In this document: positions 17,952 to 27,791 of the stretch, one piece after another
Numbering within the stretch: the first letter of the stretch is position 1
Layout of the letters: each line of letters begins with the position of its first letter
NCBI RefSeq assembly: GCF_000010985.1
Contig: NC_013939.1
Span: 1,207,501-1,271,500, forward strand
Origin: Deferribacter desulfuricans SSM1
Lineage (GTDB): Bacteria; Chrysiogenota; Deferribacteres; Deferribacterales; Deferribacteraceae
Reading direction: 5' to 3'
Length of the DNA: 64,000 bases
The notes under the pieces: model-generated
What the model was told of the DNA's origin: nothing
The model's input: the letters and a program-made list of their open reading frames with translations, nothing else
Database searches by the model: none
Translations under genes and position numbers: made by a program

Positions 17952-18494
17952 ATGAAGTTATTAAAACTAACTGAGGATCAGTTAAGAAATATCTGCTCTC
18001 CAATTAACTTACAAAGAGCAGAAAATTATGTTGGGAAATTTTTTGATTGTAAAATCCAAGATAACACTATTTATGGTAAGATTAAAGGTAACCACGGTAT
18101 TTATAATGTTTCGTTAAAAATAGATTCAGACCCTTTAGAATATTCCTGTGAATGTAAAACATCAAAAGAGATGTTTTGTAAACATGCTGCAGCTTTGGGG
18201 CTAACTTATATCTATACCCCATGGGTTTTTGAGACAGATGAAAAATTAGAAAGAGATCAAATTAAAACATTGGATGAGCTATCCTTTTATTTAAAAACAA
18301 CAAAATTAAAACATTTAATAGATGAATTAAGGACAAAAGGTGTAGGAATTGCTAAATTAGCTGAAATCACAGGTATTTCTCTTCAGCAGATTGCTGCTAT
18401 TCTTAAAGATGACGAAAATGATAAATATCATGTCCTCACCGATCCTTTAAAGCTTGCATGTCTATACATTATTGAAAAGGATTTTGAAGTTTAA
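17952..18494 (+). CDS. SWIM zinc-finger protein, function unknown
   Basis: A 180-residue protein with a SWIM zinc motif (CECKTSKEMFCKHAAAL, CxC...CxH) in its first half. The C-terminal half is helical (TLDELSFYLKTTKLKHLIDEL, then a helix-turn-helix-like stretch GIAKLAEITGISLQQIAAIL). SWIM domains bind DNA or protein partners. AGGAGG eight bases before the ATG at 17952 fixes the start against an upstream TTG. It lies between recG and carB and ends just before a hairpin terminator. A role in DNA transactions with recG is possible, but nothing in the sequence proves it. Confidence 0.75.
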   Translation: MKLLKLTEDQLRNICSPINLQRAENYVGKFFDCKIQDNTIYGKIKGNHGIYNVSLKIDSDPLEYSCECKTSKEMFCKHAAALGLTYIYTPWVFETDEKLERDQIKTLDELSFYLKTTKLKHLIDELRTKGVGIAKLAEITGISLQQIAAILKDDENDKYHVLTDPLKLACLYIIEKDFEV

Positions 18495-18517
18495 ACATAT
18501 TAATTAAATATAAAATT

Positions 18518-18548
18518 GTAGGGCTAAATTATGCCCTACCACCTTTTT
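18518..18548 (+). terminator. Rho-independent terminator after SWIM gene
   Basis: The stem GTAGGGC / GCCCTAC (18518-18524 with 18533-18539, 8-nt loop) is followed by CACC and then a run of five T. It separates the recG/SWIM unit from carB. Confidence 0.75.
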
Positions 18549-18609
18549 CTATTGAAAAAAATCACCAAAAAGTTTATACATTGACAATTTGTTTGTTGGG
18601 AGGAAAATT

Positions 18610-21600
18610 GTGCCAAAAAGAGAAGATCTAAACACCATCATGATTATAGGTTCAGGTCCAATAGTCATTGGTCAAGCTTGCGAATTTGATTATTCTGGAA
18701 GTCAAGCTGTTAAGGCTTTAAAAGAAGAAGGTTATCGAGTAGTATTAGTTAACTCTAACCCAGCCACAATCATGACTGATCCTGAATTTGCTGATGCCAC
18801 ATATATAGAACCGTTAACTGTAGAAATAGTAGAAAAAATTATAAAGAAAGAACAACCAGATGCCATTCTCCCAACCGTTGGTGGACAAACAGCTTTAAAT
18901 TTAGCTATCGATTTACACAAAGCTAGAGTTTTAGAAAAGTATAACGTGGAGCTAATTGGCGCAAAAATAGATGCAATTCAAAAAGCTGAAGATAGAGAAT
19001 TATTTAAAAAAGCTATGGCAAAAATCGGTTTAGATATGCCAAAAAGCGCGTATGTAAACTCTTATGATGAAGCAATGAAAGTAATTAAAGATATAGGTTT
19101 TCCTGCAATTATAAGACCTTCTTTTACTCTTGGCGGGACAGGTGGTAACGTTGCCTACAACATGGAGGAATATAGAGAATACGTAATATGGGGATTAGAA
19201 GCCTCTCCAGTAAATGAAATTCTTGTAGAAGAATCGATAATCGGTTGGAAAGAAATAGAACTAGAAGTGATGAGGGATTTAAAAGATAACGTTGTAATTA
19301 TTTGTGGAATAGAGAATTTTGATCCTATGGGTGTTCATACTGGTGATAGTATTACTGTTGCTCCAATTCAAACTTTAACTGATAAAGAATACCAATATTT
19401 AAGGGATGCAGCTATAAAAGTTATTAGAGAAATTGGTGTTGATACTGGCGGTTCAAATGTTCAGTTTGCCGTTGATCCAAAAACTGGAAGACAAGTTATC
19501 ATAGAAATGAATCCAAGAGTATCAAGGAGTTCTGCTTTAGCCTCAAAAGCTACAGGATTTCCAATTGCGAAAATAGCAGCAAAATTAGCTGTAGGTTATA
19601 CACTTGATGAAATCCCTAATGATATTACAAAAAAGACCCCTGCGTGCTTTGAACCCACTATAGATTACTGTGTTGTTAAATATCCACGATTTACTTTTGA
19701 AAAATTTCCTGGAGCTGACGATACGTTGACCACTCAAATGAAATCTGTTGGCGAAGTAATGGCAATAGGAAGAACATTTAAAGAAGCTTTTCAAAAAGCA
19801 ATAAACTCTCTTGAAATAGGTAAAACAGGTTTTGATGAAATTTTTAGTGAAGAAGAGTTACAAAAGGATAGTGTTAAAGATGAAATTATTAGATTTCTCA
19901 AAAGACCTACTGATAAACGTGTATTTTATATAGCTGAAAGCTTAAGAGCAGGTTTCACTATTGATGAAATATACAATTTATCAAAAATTGATAAGTGGTT
20001 TTTAGAAAATATAAAAGAAATAATAGATTTTGAAAAAAAGATAAAAGAAACAAAAAAATTAGATGAAAACACGCTAATAGAAGCAAAAAAGTTAGGTTTT
20101 TCTGATAAAAGATTGGCAAAACTACTTAATTTAAAAGAAGAAGATATTAGAGAAAAAAGAAATACTTACAATTTAAAACCTGTCTACAAAAGGGTAGATA
20201 CTTGTGCCGCTGAATTTGAATCAAATACTCCATATATGTACTCCACATTTGAAGAAGAATGTGAATCATACCCAACAAACAATAAAAAAGTTGTAATATT
20301 AGGTGGTGGACCAAATAGAATAGGGCAGGGGATAGAATTTGATTACTGTTGCGTTCACGCATCATATGCACTTAGGGAAGTAGGTTATGAAACTATTATG
20401 GTAAACTGTAACCCAGAAACTGTGAGTACAGATTATGACACATCAGATAGACTCTATTTTGAACCTTTAACATTTGAACATGTAATGAATATTATCGAAA
20501 AAGAAAACCCTTATGGTGTTATAGTCCAATTTGGTGGTCAAACTCCATTGAAATTAGCAGTACCTTTAGAAAAAGCAGGAGTCAATATATTAGGTACTTC
20601 TCCTGATAGTATTGATATTGCTGAAGATAGAGAAAGATTTCAAAAACTTTTAAAAGATATAAACTTGAAACAACCAGATAATGGAATAGCCAAAAACTTT
20701 GAAGAAGCTCTAAATATTGCAGAAAATATTGGTTATCCTGTCGTAGTAAGGCCTTCCTATGTTTTGGGTGGCAGGGCTATGGAAATTGTTTATGACCAGG
20801 ATTCATTAAAAAACTATATGAAATATGCAGTGGAAGCAAGTGAAGAACATCCCGTATTAATTGATAAATTTTTAGAAAATGCCATTGAGGTAGATGTTGA
20901 TGCTATAAGTGATGGTGAATCCACAATAGTAGCAGGGATTATGCAGCATATAGAAGAAGCTGGAATACATTCAGGTGATTCTGCTTGCTCAATTCCACCT
21001 AGATCATTAAGTGATGAGATTATAGAAGAAATCAAAAGGGCTACTATAAGCCTTGCAGAAAAATTAAATGTTAAAGGTTTAATGAATGTTCAATATGCCA
21101 TAAAGGATAATCAACTTTACGTATTAGAAGTAAATCCTAGGGCATCAAGGACTGTTCCCTACGTCAGTAAATCGATTGGTAAATCATTAGCAAAGTTAGC
21201 GTCCAAAGTGATGGTTGGCTACAAGCTAAAAGATTTAGGTTTTACAAAAGAAGTAAACATTCCATATTTTACAGTAAAAGAATCTGTTTTCCCTTTTACA
21301 AAGTTTCCAGGGACAGATCCAATTTTAGGTCCAGAGATGAAATCTACTGGAGAAGTAATGGGGATAGATAAAACTTTTGGAAGGGCATATTATAAAGCAC
21401 AAATTGCCGCAAACAATTCTTTACCAACAACTGGTACAGTTTTCATAAGTGTCAAGGATAGAGTAAAAAAAGATATCTTACCTGTTGCAAAAAAGCTTGA
21501 AAAACTTGGTTTTAAAATTGTAGCTACAACAGGTACATATAAGTTTCTGAGAGAAAATGGTATAAATGCTGAACATGTATTAAAAGTACAAGAAGGTAGA

Positions 21601-21837
21601 CCTAATATTGTTGACCTCATAAAAAGTGACAAGATTGATTTCGTTATAAATGTGCCAGAAGGTAAAAAATCAAGACTTGACTCGAATTCAATCAGAAGAG
21701 TTATTTTAAATTACAATATACCATATGTAACAACAGTAGAAGCAGCAATAGCAAGCGTAAATGGAGTAGAAGCATATCTAAATGAAGGCCTATCTGTGAA
21801 ATCACTTCAAGAATACTATAAAGAAATTGTTTATTAA
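18610..21837 (+). CDS. carB: Carbamoyl-phosphate synthase large subunit
   Basis: A full-length CarB of 1075 residues with two homologous ATP-grasp halves. The protein begins with the family's usual PKREDL...[19 protein letters not shown] (across residues 2-25), and the second half repeats it ([20 protein letters not shown]). [11 protein letters not shown] and [11 protein letters not shown] are the ATP-grasp loops. The C-terminal ~140 residues are the MGS allosteric domain. It makes carbamoyl phosphate for pyrimidine and arginine synthesis, using ammonia delivered by CarA. The GTG at 18610 is preferred because GGGAGG stands six bases upstream and the homologous start is Met-Pro-Lys-Arg-Glu; a TTG at 18589 also lies in frame. 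carA is not in the window. pyrK follows after 8 bp. Confidence 0.97.
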   Translation: MPKREDLNTIMIIGSGPIVIGQACEFDYSGSQAVKALKEEGYRVVLVNSNPATIMTDPEFADATYIEPLTVEIVEKIIKKEQPDAILPTVGGQTALNLAIDLHKARVLEKYNVELIGAKIDAIQKAEDRELFKKAMAKIGLDMPKSAYVNSYDEAMKVIKDIGFPAIIRPSFTLGGTGGNVAYNMEEYREYVIWGLEASPVNEILVEESIIGWKEIELEVMRDLKDNVVIICGIENFDPMGVHTGDSITVAPIQTLTDKEYQYLRDAAIKVIREIGVDTGGSNVQFAVDPKTGRQVIIEMNPRVSRSSALASKATGFPIAKIAAKLAVGYTLDEIPNDITKKTPACFEPTIDYCVVKYPRFTFEKFPGADDTLTTQMKSVGEVMAIGRTFKEAFQKAINSLEIGKTGFDEIFSEEELQKDSVKDEIIRFLKRPTDKRVFYIAESLRAGFTIDEIYNLSKIDKWFLENIKEIIDFEKKIKETKKLDENTLIEAKKLGFSDKRLAKLLNLKEEDIREKRNTYNLKPVYKRVDTCAAEFESNTPYMYSTFEEECESYPTNNKKVVILGGGPNRIGQGIEFDYCCVHASYALREVGYETIMVNCNPETVSTDYDTSDRLYFEPLTFEHVMNIIEKENPYGVIVQFGGQTPLKLAVPLEKAGVNILGTSPDSIDIAEDRERFQKLLKDINLKQPDNGIAKNFEEALNIAENIGYPVVVRPSYVLGGRAMEIVYDQDSLKNYMKYAVEASEEHPVLIDKFLENAIEVDVDAISDGESTIVAGIMQHIEEAGIHSGDSACSIPPRSLSDEIIEEIKRATISLAEKLNVKGLMNVQYAIKDNQLYVLEVNPRASRTVPYVSKSIGKSLAKLASKVMVGYKLKDLGFTKEVNIPYFTVKESVFPFTKFPGTDPILGPEMKSTGEVMGIDKTFGRAYYKAQIAANNSLPTTGTVFISVKDRVKKDILPVAKKLEKLGFKIVATTGTYKFLRENGINAEHVLKVQEGRPNIVDLIKSDKIDFVINVPEGKKSRLDSNSIRRVILNYNIPYVTTVEAAIASVNGVEAYLNEGLSVKSLQEYYKEIVY

Positions 21838-21845
21838 GGTGTTAT

Positions 21846-22613
21846 ATGACAGGAAAAATAGTTTTTAATAAAAAACTTAGCGATAAATACTACTATATGA
21901 AAATAGAATCTCCAGAATTTGTAAAAAATGCAAAACCAGGGCAGTTTTTTATGTTGAAAACTCAAAGTTTTGATTATTTAGTTGACCCCTTATTGCGAAG
22001 ACCATTTGGTGTCTGCGATATAGAAGAAGATTGTTTTACAATTTTATATACCTTAGTTGGAAAAGGTACGTATCTCTTATCGAACTTACAAACTAGCACA
22101 GAAATCTCTTTTTCAAATCCACTTGGAAATGGATTTAGTATTGTTAAAAATAAAAATGTAGCACTAGTTGGTGGTGGAGTAGGTATAGCACCGTTACTTT
22201 ATTTATCAAAAGCACTTAAAGATAATAACAATAGTATTACTTTATATTATGGTGGTAAATCTATAGGAGATATACATTTATTGGAATATTTTGAAAACAC
22301 ATGTGATTACATAAAGATTTCCACAGAAGATGGCAGCCTTGGTGAAAAAGCTCTTATAACAGACATAATAACTAATTTTGATTATGATATAGTTTATACT
22401 TGTGGACCAAAACCTATGATGAAAAATGTAGTATCTGTTTTTCAAGATAAAGTTGAAAACATAGAAGTATCTCTTGATGAAAGAATGGCATGTGGGCTTG
22501 GAGCATGCTTAGGATGCATTATTTATGTTAAAGAAGGGGACAATATAGTCCAAAAAAGATGTTGTGTAGAAGGGCCAGTTTTTGATGGTAATAAAGTAGT
22601 TTGGGAGCTGTAA
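21846..22613 (+). CDS. pyrK: Dihydroorotate dehydrogenase electron-transfer subunit
   Basis: A 255-residue PyrK: an FAD-binding N-terminal barrel (DPLLRRPFGVCDIE), an NAD-binding fold (VALVGGGVGIAPLLYL), and a C-terminal [2Fe-2S] site with Cys spacing C-x4-C-x2-C (MACGLGACLGC) plus a later Cys in KRCCVEGPVF. It passes electrons from dihydroorotate oxidation in PyrD to NAD+. It lies directly between carB and pyrD; the pyrD ATG begins on the base after its stop codon. The presence of PyrK fixes the neighbour as the class 1B enzyme. Confidence 0.95.
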   Translation: MTGKIVFNKKLSDKYYYMKIESPEFVKNAKPGQFFMLKTQSFDYLVDPLLRRPFGVCDIEEDCFTILYTLVGKGTYLLSNLQTSTEISFSNPLGNGFSIVKNKNVALVGGGVGIAPLLYLSKALKDNNNSITLYYGGKSIGDIHLLEYFENTCDYIKISTEDGSLGEKALITDIITNFDYDIVYTCGPKPMMKNVVSVFQDKVENIEVSLDERMACGLGACLGCIIYVKEGDNIVQKRCCVEGPVFDGNKVVWEL

Positions 22614-23534
22614 ATGGCTAAAAATAGATTAGAAGTTGAAATTTGTGGTATTAAATTTAAAAATCCCATAATCACAGCAAGTGGAACTTTTGGATATGGA
22701 ATTGAATACTCAAGATTTATAGATATTTCTAAACTTGGTGGAATAAGCGTAAAAGGTCTCTCATTAAATGAAGTATCAGGTAATATGATGCCTAGAATAA
22801 TAGAGACACCTGCAGGAATGCTCAATGCAATAGGTTTACAAAATATAGGAGTAAATAGATTTATTGAAGAAAAACTCCCAATTTTAAAAAAATATGATAC
22901 AAGAATTATCGTAAATTTTTGGGGCAAAACTATAGAAGAGTATGTTGAAGTAGCTAAGATTCTTGATTCAGTTGATATAGATATGCTAGAAATTAATATA
23001 TCTTGTCCTAATATCAAAGAAGGTGGCATAGCTTTTGGTACAGATCATAAAATGACGGAAAAAGTTGTTTCTTCAGTTAAAAAGAACATAAAAAATAAAC
23101 CATTAATAGTAAAATTATCACCAAATGTCACAGATATAAAGCTTTTTGCAAAAATATGTGAAGATTCAGGAGCAGATGCAATTAGCGCAATAAATACACT
23201 TCTTGGCATGTCAATAGATATTGAAACAAAAAAACCACATCTTTCAAATATTACAGGAGGACTAAGCGGTCCAGCGATAAAGCCAGTTGCAGTAAGAATG
23301 GTTTATGAAACATATAAAACGGTAAAAATACCTATCATAGGGATAGGTGGCATTATAAATTATAAAGATGTCATAGAATTTTTTATTGCTGGATCAACAG
23401 CAGTACAAATAGGTACAGCAAATTTTGTAGATCCAGAAATACCAATAAAAATCATTAATGATTTAAAAACCTATTTAGAAAACAAAAATATTGATAAAAT
23501 TTCGTCATTAACGGGCTCAATAAAAATAAATTAA
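22614..23534 (+). CDS. pyrD: Dihydroorotate dehydrogenase class 1B, catalytic subunit
   Basis: A 306-residue FMN-dependent barrel enzyme that oxidises dihydroorotate to orotate. NPIITASGTFGYG near the N-terminus, the catalytic-loop Cys in INISCPNIKEGG, LIVKLSPNVTDI and the FMN-phosphate segment PIIGIGGI are all class 1 features. The Cys base and the adjacent pyrK assign it to class 1B. It is the last gene of carB-pyrK-pyrD and is followed by a 464-bp gap carrying two hairpin repeats and no obvious terminator of its own. It is cytosolic, with electrons leaving to NAD+ through PyrK. Confidence 0.96.
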   Translation: MAKNRLEVEICGIKFKNPIITASGTFGYGIEYSRFIDISKLGGISVKGLSLNEVSGNMMPRIIETPAGMLNAIGLQNIGVNRFIEEKLPILKKYDTRIIVNFWGKTIEEYVEVAKILDSVDIDMLEINISCPNIKEGGIAFGTDHKMTEKVVSSVKKNIKNKPLIVKLSPNVTDIKLFAKICEDSGADAISAINTLLGMSIDIETKKPHLSNITGGLSGPAIKPVAVRMVYETYKTVKIPIIGIGGIINYKDVIEFFIAGSTAVQIGTANFVDPEIPIKIINDLKTYLENKNIDKISSLTGSIKIN

Positions 23535-23563
23535 GATAAATACCATCCTTTATCATCATGTTT

Positions 23564-23636
23564 AGACTGCTTATCTGACGCTCGCAAAGACAGCAAAACA
23601 GTCATCGAGAGTAAGTGCAAGCTGACGAAGCAATCT
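23564..23636. repeat. Dispersed hairpin repeat, locus 4a (variant arm)
   Basis: Core only, from AGACTGCTT to GACGAAGCAATCT. One arm has TGACGCTCGC and the other has AGTAAGTGCAAGCTGACG, related to the arms of loci 5b and 6. It lies 31 bp before a standard copy. Confidence 0.65.
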
Positions 23637-23667
23637 CTCCTAAGTCTTGAGTTAGGTGACAGGAGGC

Positions 23668-23814
23668 TGTTGCACAATGGAACAATTTTCTGATATCATT
23701 ATAGTTTTGAGATTGCTTCGGCAACTTTTGATGCCTCGCAATGACCCAAAATTGCTGTCATTGCGAGCGTTAGCGAAGCAATCTGAGGTGCTTAAGTATT
23801 ATTATTGTGCAACA
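23668..23814. repeat. Dispersed hairpin repeat, locus 4b (best complete copy)
   Basis: A 147-bp element with perfect 11-bp inverted ends TGTTGCACAAT and ATTGTGCAACA. The inner core, 23710-23784, is itself an inverted repeat: AGATTGCTTCGG...CTCGCAATGACC against GTCATTGCGAGCG...AGCGAAGCAATCT, with a GGCAAC-TTTT-GATGCC arm. An open frame inside it reads RQLLMPRND...SLRALAKQSE and is judged to be repeat-derived and not a gene. Locus 4a and this copy are the recognisable content of the 464-bp gap 23535-23998; the last ~180 bp are AT-rich upstream DNA of the next gene. Confidence 0.88.
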
Positions 23815-23998
23815 TCCTCGACAGAATTATTCACAAATAAAAACAGCTATTTTGCGATATAATAAAAAAATTCAGAAACTCTTCTCAATATTCAAAACGT
23901 CCGATAAGATATATTATGTTAAGTTAAATTTTTATTGATATGTTTTTTATTATGGATTATTATGCAGCTGGTTTTTAGATTTTTATTTGAGGTAACCT

Positions 23999-24388
23999 AT
24001 GAAATATAAAAGCTTTTATTTAATAGATAAAATAATAGATTCACTGAAAAAGCAATTCCCTAAAAAATGTTCTTGTGGAAAAGAATTTAAGGATTTTAAA
24101 GAATTTATTGAAAACACTTCTTTACCTGCTCCTCAAAATCTCCAAATTTTTGATTGTGATGACGTTCATGAGGTTTTATCACTAAGAAATTGTAATAATT
24201 GCAACTCAACGATTGCTATCAGATGTGCCTTAGACGATATTGATAAAAAAGTTTTATTAGATTTAATTAAAGAAGATATCAAAATTAATAATATAGAAGA
24301 AGACGAATTTTTGCAGATATTAAGAAACGAAGTATTATCCTGTGCAAAAAAGAAATTAAATATAAATAATGAAAATTCACAAAAATAG
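23999..24388 (+). CDS. Hypothetical protein with Cys pairs (zinc-ribbon-like)
   Basis: A 129-residue protein I cannot assign. It has a lysine-rich amphipathic start, then CSCGKEF and a later NCNNC, two Cys pairs ~50 residues apart that could form one zinc site, and a helical C-terminus. GAGGT stands before the ATG. Its last 20 bp overlap the HAD phosphatase gene, so the two are probably co-expressed with the deaminase and purB that follow. Purine salvage or regulation is a guess from context only. Confidence 0.6.
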   Translation: MKYKSFYLIDKIIDSLKKQFPKKCSCGKEFKDFKEFIENTSLPAPQNLQIFDCDDVHEVLSLRNCNNCNSTIAIRCALDDIDKKVLLDLIKEDIKINNIEEDEFLQILRNEVLSCAKKKLNINNENSQK

Positions 24389-25028
24389 TTTCATATTCTT
24401 AGATTTAGATGGAACAATTATTGATACTTTGGAAGATATACACAATTCTTTAATGCTGACTCTTGAAAAATACGGTTTTCAAAAATTTTCTATCGATACA
24501 ACAAAAAGTTATGTAGGAGATGGAATTAAAAAGCTCATAGAAAGATCTGTTGGTAAAGAAAACTATAGGTTAGAAATAGAAAAATATTTTCGTAATATTT
24601 ACAATCAAAAAATTATTGAAACATCTAATATGTATAAAGATATGGATTATGTATTGTCTACTTTAAGAAATATTACAGATTATTTATTCATAATTTCAAA
24701 TAAATCATTTGATTTCACTGATAAAATAGTTAAACATTTTGGACTTGATAAATACTTTCTTAAATGGTTTGGTGGGGATAGCTTTAGTGAAAAAAAGCCT
24801 TCCCCTATTCCAGTCTTAGAAATATTTAAAATATATAATAAAACTCCAGATAAAAATTCATTTATTATAGGCGATAATTATACAGATATAGAATCAGGTT
24901 ATTATGCAGGTATATCAACCATTTTTTGCAATTATGGTTATGGAAAAATAAAAGAAGTAAAACCTGACTATGAAGTAAATAATCCATTAGAAATTCTCGA
25001 TGTATTGGAGGTAACAAACTGTGAGTAA
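24369..25028 (+). CDS. HAD-family phosphatase (phosphoglycolate phosphatase-like)
   Basis: A 219-residue HAD hydrolase with all four motifs: DLDGTIID (nucleophile Asp and acid Asp), IISNKS (Ser/Thr of motif II), a Lys in KKPSPIPVL and GDNYTDIESG (motif IV). The helical insert between motif I and II marks subclass I (Gph/PpaX type). The substrate is not fixed by sequence. It overlaps the upstream zinc-ribbon-like gene by 20 bp and the downstream deaminase by 8 bp, giving translational coupling. The context of a nucleoside-type deaminase and purB could mean a nucleotide-linked phosphatase, but phosphoglycolate is the family default. Confidence 0.82.
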   Translation: MKIHKNSFIFLDLDGTIIDTLEDIHNSLMLTLEKYGFQKFSIDTTKSYVGDGIKKLIERSVGKENYRLEIEKYFRNIYNQKIIETSNMYKDMDYVLSTLRNITDYLFIISNKSFDFTDKIVKHFGLDKYFLKWFGGDSFSEKKPSPIPVLEIFKIYNKTPDKNSFIIGDNYTDIESGYYAGISTIFCNYGYGKIKEVKPDYEVNNPLEILDVLEVTNCE

Positions 25029-26313
25029 AATAGCAATTTTTGGAAATTACATATATTATGACAATAAAATAGTAAGAGATAGTTATCTTTTAATTGAAAA
25101 TGAATATATAGCTGGTATTGAAAAAAATATAAATAAAAATGATTATGACGAAGTAATCATAAAAAAAGATTCAGCAATTTTTCCAGGGTTTATTAACACT
25201 CATACTCATTTACCAATGGTTTATTTTAGAGGTCTTGCGGATGATTTACCACTTATGGATTGGCTACAAAAGCACATATGGCCTGCTGAAAATAAGTGGC
25301 TAAGCGATGAGTTTGTTTATGATGCCACTCTGCTTGCAGCGTGCGAACTAATAAGGTGTGGTACTATTTGTGCAAATGATATGTATTTTTATTCAAAATC
25401 AATAGCAGATGCTCTTATCAAAGCTGGTGTTAAAGGGGTAATAGGTGCAGGAGTCTTAGATTTTCCAACAAAATTTGCCAAAAATTTAAATGAATACCTA
25501 AATAATGCAGAGAAACTAATTGATAGGTATAATGATAATCCACTAATAAGGGTTGCTATCTGTCCTCATGCTCCTTATACTGTCTCTCCTGAAAGCTATA
25601 AAGAATGTATTAAGTTTGCTGAAAAACATAATTTATTGATTCATACTCACTTAGCAGAAACAGAGTGGGAAATTAATGAAATAAAAAACAAATATGGTAA
25701 ATCCCCTATTCAACTTATGAATGAAGTGGGAATGTTTGACACTAAAGCCATTTTTGCTCACATGGTTCACCTAAATCAAAATGAAATAGAATTAATAGGC
25801 AAAAAATCTGTAAACATATCGCATTGCCTTGAAAGTAACTTCAAACTTGCAAGTGGTTTTGCACCTATAAAAGATATGCTAGAAAATGGTGTAAATGTAA
25901 CAATTGGAACTGATGGTGCAGCAAGTAATAACGACCTTGATATTTTGGCTGAAACCTCTACTGTGGCAAAATTTCACAAAGCTTTTAGTAAAGATGCAAC
26001 CGCTTTAAATGCAGAAACAGTTTTAAAAATGCTCACAAGAAATGCTGCTAAAGCTCTTTATTTGGATAAAATGGGTATCATTAAAAAAGGTTATTACGCA
26101 GATTTTATAGTTATTGATCTAAACAAACCTCATTTACAACCAATTTATAATCCAATATCTCATTTAATTTATTCTACAAAGTCTTCTGATATTACTGATG
26201 TCTTTATAAATGGTAAGCATATCTTAAAAGATGGTATCATAACCACTATTGATGAAGAAGAAATTTTAGAAAAAGCTAAATACTGGTCAAACAAAATAAA
26301 AAACGAAAACTAA
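25021..26313 (+). CDS. mtaD: 5'-methylthioadenosine/S-adenosylhomocysteine deaminase-type amidohydrolase
   Basis: A 430-residue metal-dependent amidohydrolase. Zinc ligands are visible as HTHLP (HxH) after strand 1, [10 protein letters not shown], a later His in FAHMVHL and the Asp in [30 protein letters not shown] is the family's usual signature. Enzymes of this group deaminate MTA, SAH and sometimes adenosine to inosyl products. The start is GTG, overlapping the HAD gene by 8 bp. It is followed by purB after 13 bp, so deaminated purines and AMP synthesis are grouped. In an organism with mqnB it might also act in the aminofutalosine branch; that is inference. Confidence 0.85.
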   Translation: MSKIAIFGNYIYYDNKIVRDSYLLIENEYIAGIEKNINKNDYDEVIIKKDSAIFPGFINTHTHLPMVYFRGLADDLPLMDWLQKHIWPAENKWLSDEFVYDATLLAACELIRCGTICANDMYFYSKSIADALIKAGVKGVIGAGVLDFPTKFAKNLNEYLNNAEKLIDRYNDNPLIRVAICPHAPYTVSPESYKECIKFAEKHNLLIHTHLAETEWEINEIKNKYGKSPIQLMNEVGMFDTKAIFAHMVHLNQNEIELIGKKSVNISHCLESNFKLASGFAPIKDMLENGVNVTIGTDGAASNNDLDILAETSTVAKFHKAFSKDATALNAETVLKMLTRNAAKALYLDKMGIIKKGYYADFIVIDLNKPHLQPIYNPISHLIYSTKSSDITDVFINGKHILKDGIITTIDEEEILEKAKYWSNKIKNEN

Positions 26314-26326
26314 TGGAGGGCTATTA

Positions 26327-27760
26327 ATGGTTTATAATGAATATAAAAATCCACTGACAGAAAGATATTGTTGTAAAGAAATGAATTATATTTTTTCACC
26401 AGAAAAAAAGTTTACCACTTGGAGAAAATTGTGGGTTGCATTAGCTGAGGCAGAAAAAGAGCTCGGTTTGCCAATTACAGATGAACAAATTGAAGAAATG
26501 AAACAAAATATCAACAATATAGATTTTGAATATGCTAAAGAAATGGAAAAAAAATTTAGACATGATGTAATGGCTCATGTTCACACTTTTGGAAAAGTTG
26601 CTCCAAAGGCCATGCCGATAATACATCTTGGCGCCACATCAGCATACGTGGGCGATAATGCAGATCTTATCATAATGAAAGAAGCCTTACTGCATATAAG
26701 AAAAAAAATGGTTAACCTGCTAAATAATCTCAAAAACTTTGCTTTGAAATATAAAGACTTACCTACTCTAGGATTTACACATTTTCAGCCTGCACAACTT
26801 ACCACTGTTGGTAAAAGAGCTGCTTTATGGCTTCAAGATTTCGTTATGGACTTTGAAGAATTAGAATATGTATTGGATAATCTCAGATTTAGAGGCGTTA
26901 AAGGTACAACTGGCACTCAGGCTTCTTTTATGAAGCTTTTTAACAATGACAGTGAAAAAGTAAAAAAGTTGGATTTGCTGGTAAGCAAAAAAATGGGGTT
27001 TGATAAAGTCTTAAAAATTACAGGGCAAACGTATACTAGAAAACAGGATACAAAAGTACTTACTGTATTGGCAAAAATAGCTGAAAGTGCTCACAAAATG
27101 GCTACAGACATCAGATTATTACAAAATCTTAAAGAGGTTGAAGAGCCTTTTGAAAAAACACAGATTGGCTCAAGTGCTATGGCTTACAAAAGAAACCCTA
27201 TGAGAAGTGAAAGGGTATGTTCTTTATCAAGATATGTTATCTCTTTAGTTTTTAACCCTTTTATGACACAAGCTACACAATGGTTTGAGAGGACTCTTGA
27301 TGACTCTGCAAACCGTAGAATCTCAATTCCAGAATCTTTTATGGGGGTTGATTCTATTTTAAATCTTTTAATTAATATTACAGATGGGATGGTTGTATAT
27401 GAGAAAATGATTGAGAAGCATATAAATGATGAGCTACCTTTTATGGCTACAGAAAATATAATTATGGAAGCTGTTAAAAAAGGTGGTAATAGACAGGAAA
27501 TGCACGAAATAATAAGGGTTCATTCGATGGAAGCTGGTAAAAGGGTCAAAATGGAAGGTAAACAAAATGATTTATTAGAAAGGCTTGCAAATGATGATAG
27601 AGTCCCTCTATCTATGGAAGAAATTAAATCTTTGCTCAATCCAAGAGATTTTGTAGGTAGAGCACCAGAACAGGTAGAAGAATTTATAAAAGAGGAAGTT
27701 CAGCCAATTATAGAAAAATACTCAAACGATTTAGGAGTAGATGTAGAAATAAAAGTTTAA
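26327..27760 (+). CDS. purB: Adenylosuccinate lyase
   Basis: A 477-residue fumarase-superfamily lyase. The signature [16 protein letters not shown] holds the mobile Ser loop, and [18 protein letters not shown] and TGTQASF are conserved substrate segments. It cleaves adenylosuccinate to AMP and SAICAR to AICAR. The N-terminus ([20 protein letters not shown]) and total length resemble the animal-type ADSL group more than the ~430-455-residue Bacillus and E. coli forms. GGAGG precedes the ATG. It is the last gene of the 24-27.8 kb unit and ends at a bidirectional terminator. Confidence 0.95.
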   Translation: MVYNEYKNPLTERYCCKEMNYIFSPEKKFTTWRKLWVALAEAEKELGLPITDEQIEEMKQNINNIDFEYAKEMEKKFRHDVMAHVHTFGKVAPKAMPIIHLGATSAYVGDNADLIIMKEALLHIRKKMVNLLNNLKNFALKYKDLPTLGFTHFQPAQLTTVGKRAALWLQDFVMDFEELEYVLDNLRFRGVKGTTGTQASFMKLFNNDSEKVKKLDLLVSKKMGFDKVLKITGQTYTRKQDTKVLTVLAKIAESAHKMATDIRLLQNLKEVEEPFEKTQIGSSAMAYKRNPMRSERVCSLSRYVISLVFNPFMTQATQWFERTLDDSANRRISIPESFMGVDSILNLLINITDGMVVYEKMIEKHINDELPFMATENIIMEAVKKGGNRQEMHEIIRVHSMEAGKRVKMEGKQNDLLERLANDDRVPLSMEEIKSLLNPRDFVGRAPEQVEEFIKEEVQPIIEKYSNDLGVDVEIKV

Positions 27761-27763
27761 AAA

Positions 27764-27791
27764 GGCAGGGTCTCCCCCTGCCCTATTTTTT
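27764..27791. terminator. Bidirectional terminator between purB and mcmA
   Basis: The stem GGCAGGG / CCCTGCC (27764-27770 with 27776-27782) has a 5-nt loop. T runs follow on both strands, CTATTTTTT on plus and CTTTTTAA on minus. It serves the convergent ends of purB and the methylmalonyl-CoA mutase gene. Confidence 0.88.

Noticed and set aside
18549-18609. Riboswitch or attenuator before carB
   Set aside because: Only ~60 bp lie between the terminator and the start, with no second structure; the hairpin is best read as the terminator of the upstream gene.
22523-23029. 168-codon open frame antisense to pyrK/pyrD
   Set aside because: It overlaps two certain pyrimidine genes, and its Ser/Ile-rich translation is typical of the antisense of AT-rich coding DNA.
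23656-23862. Open frame reading RQLLMPRND...RALAKQSE
   Set aside because: It is produced by the hairpin repeat itself; the same peptide arises at other copies (48.8 kb, 40.1 kb). No gene support.
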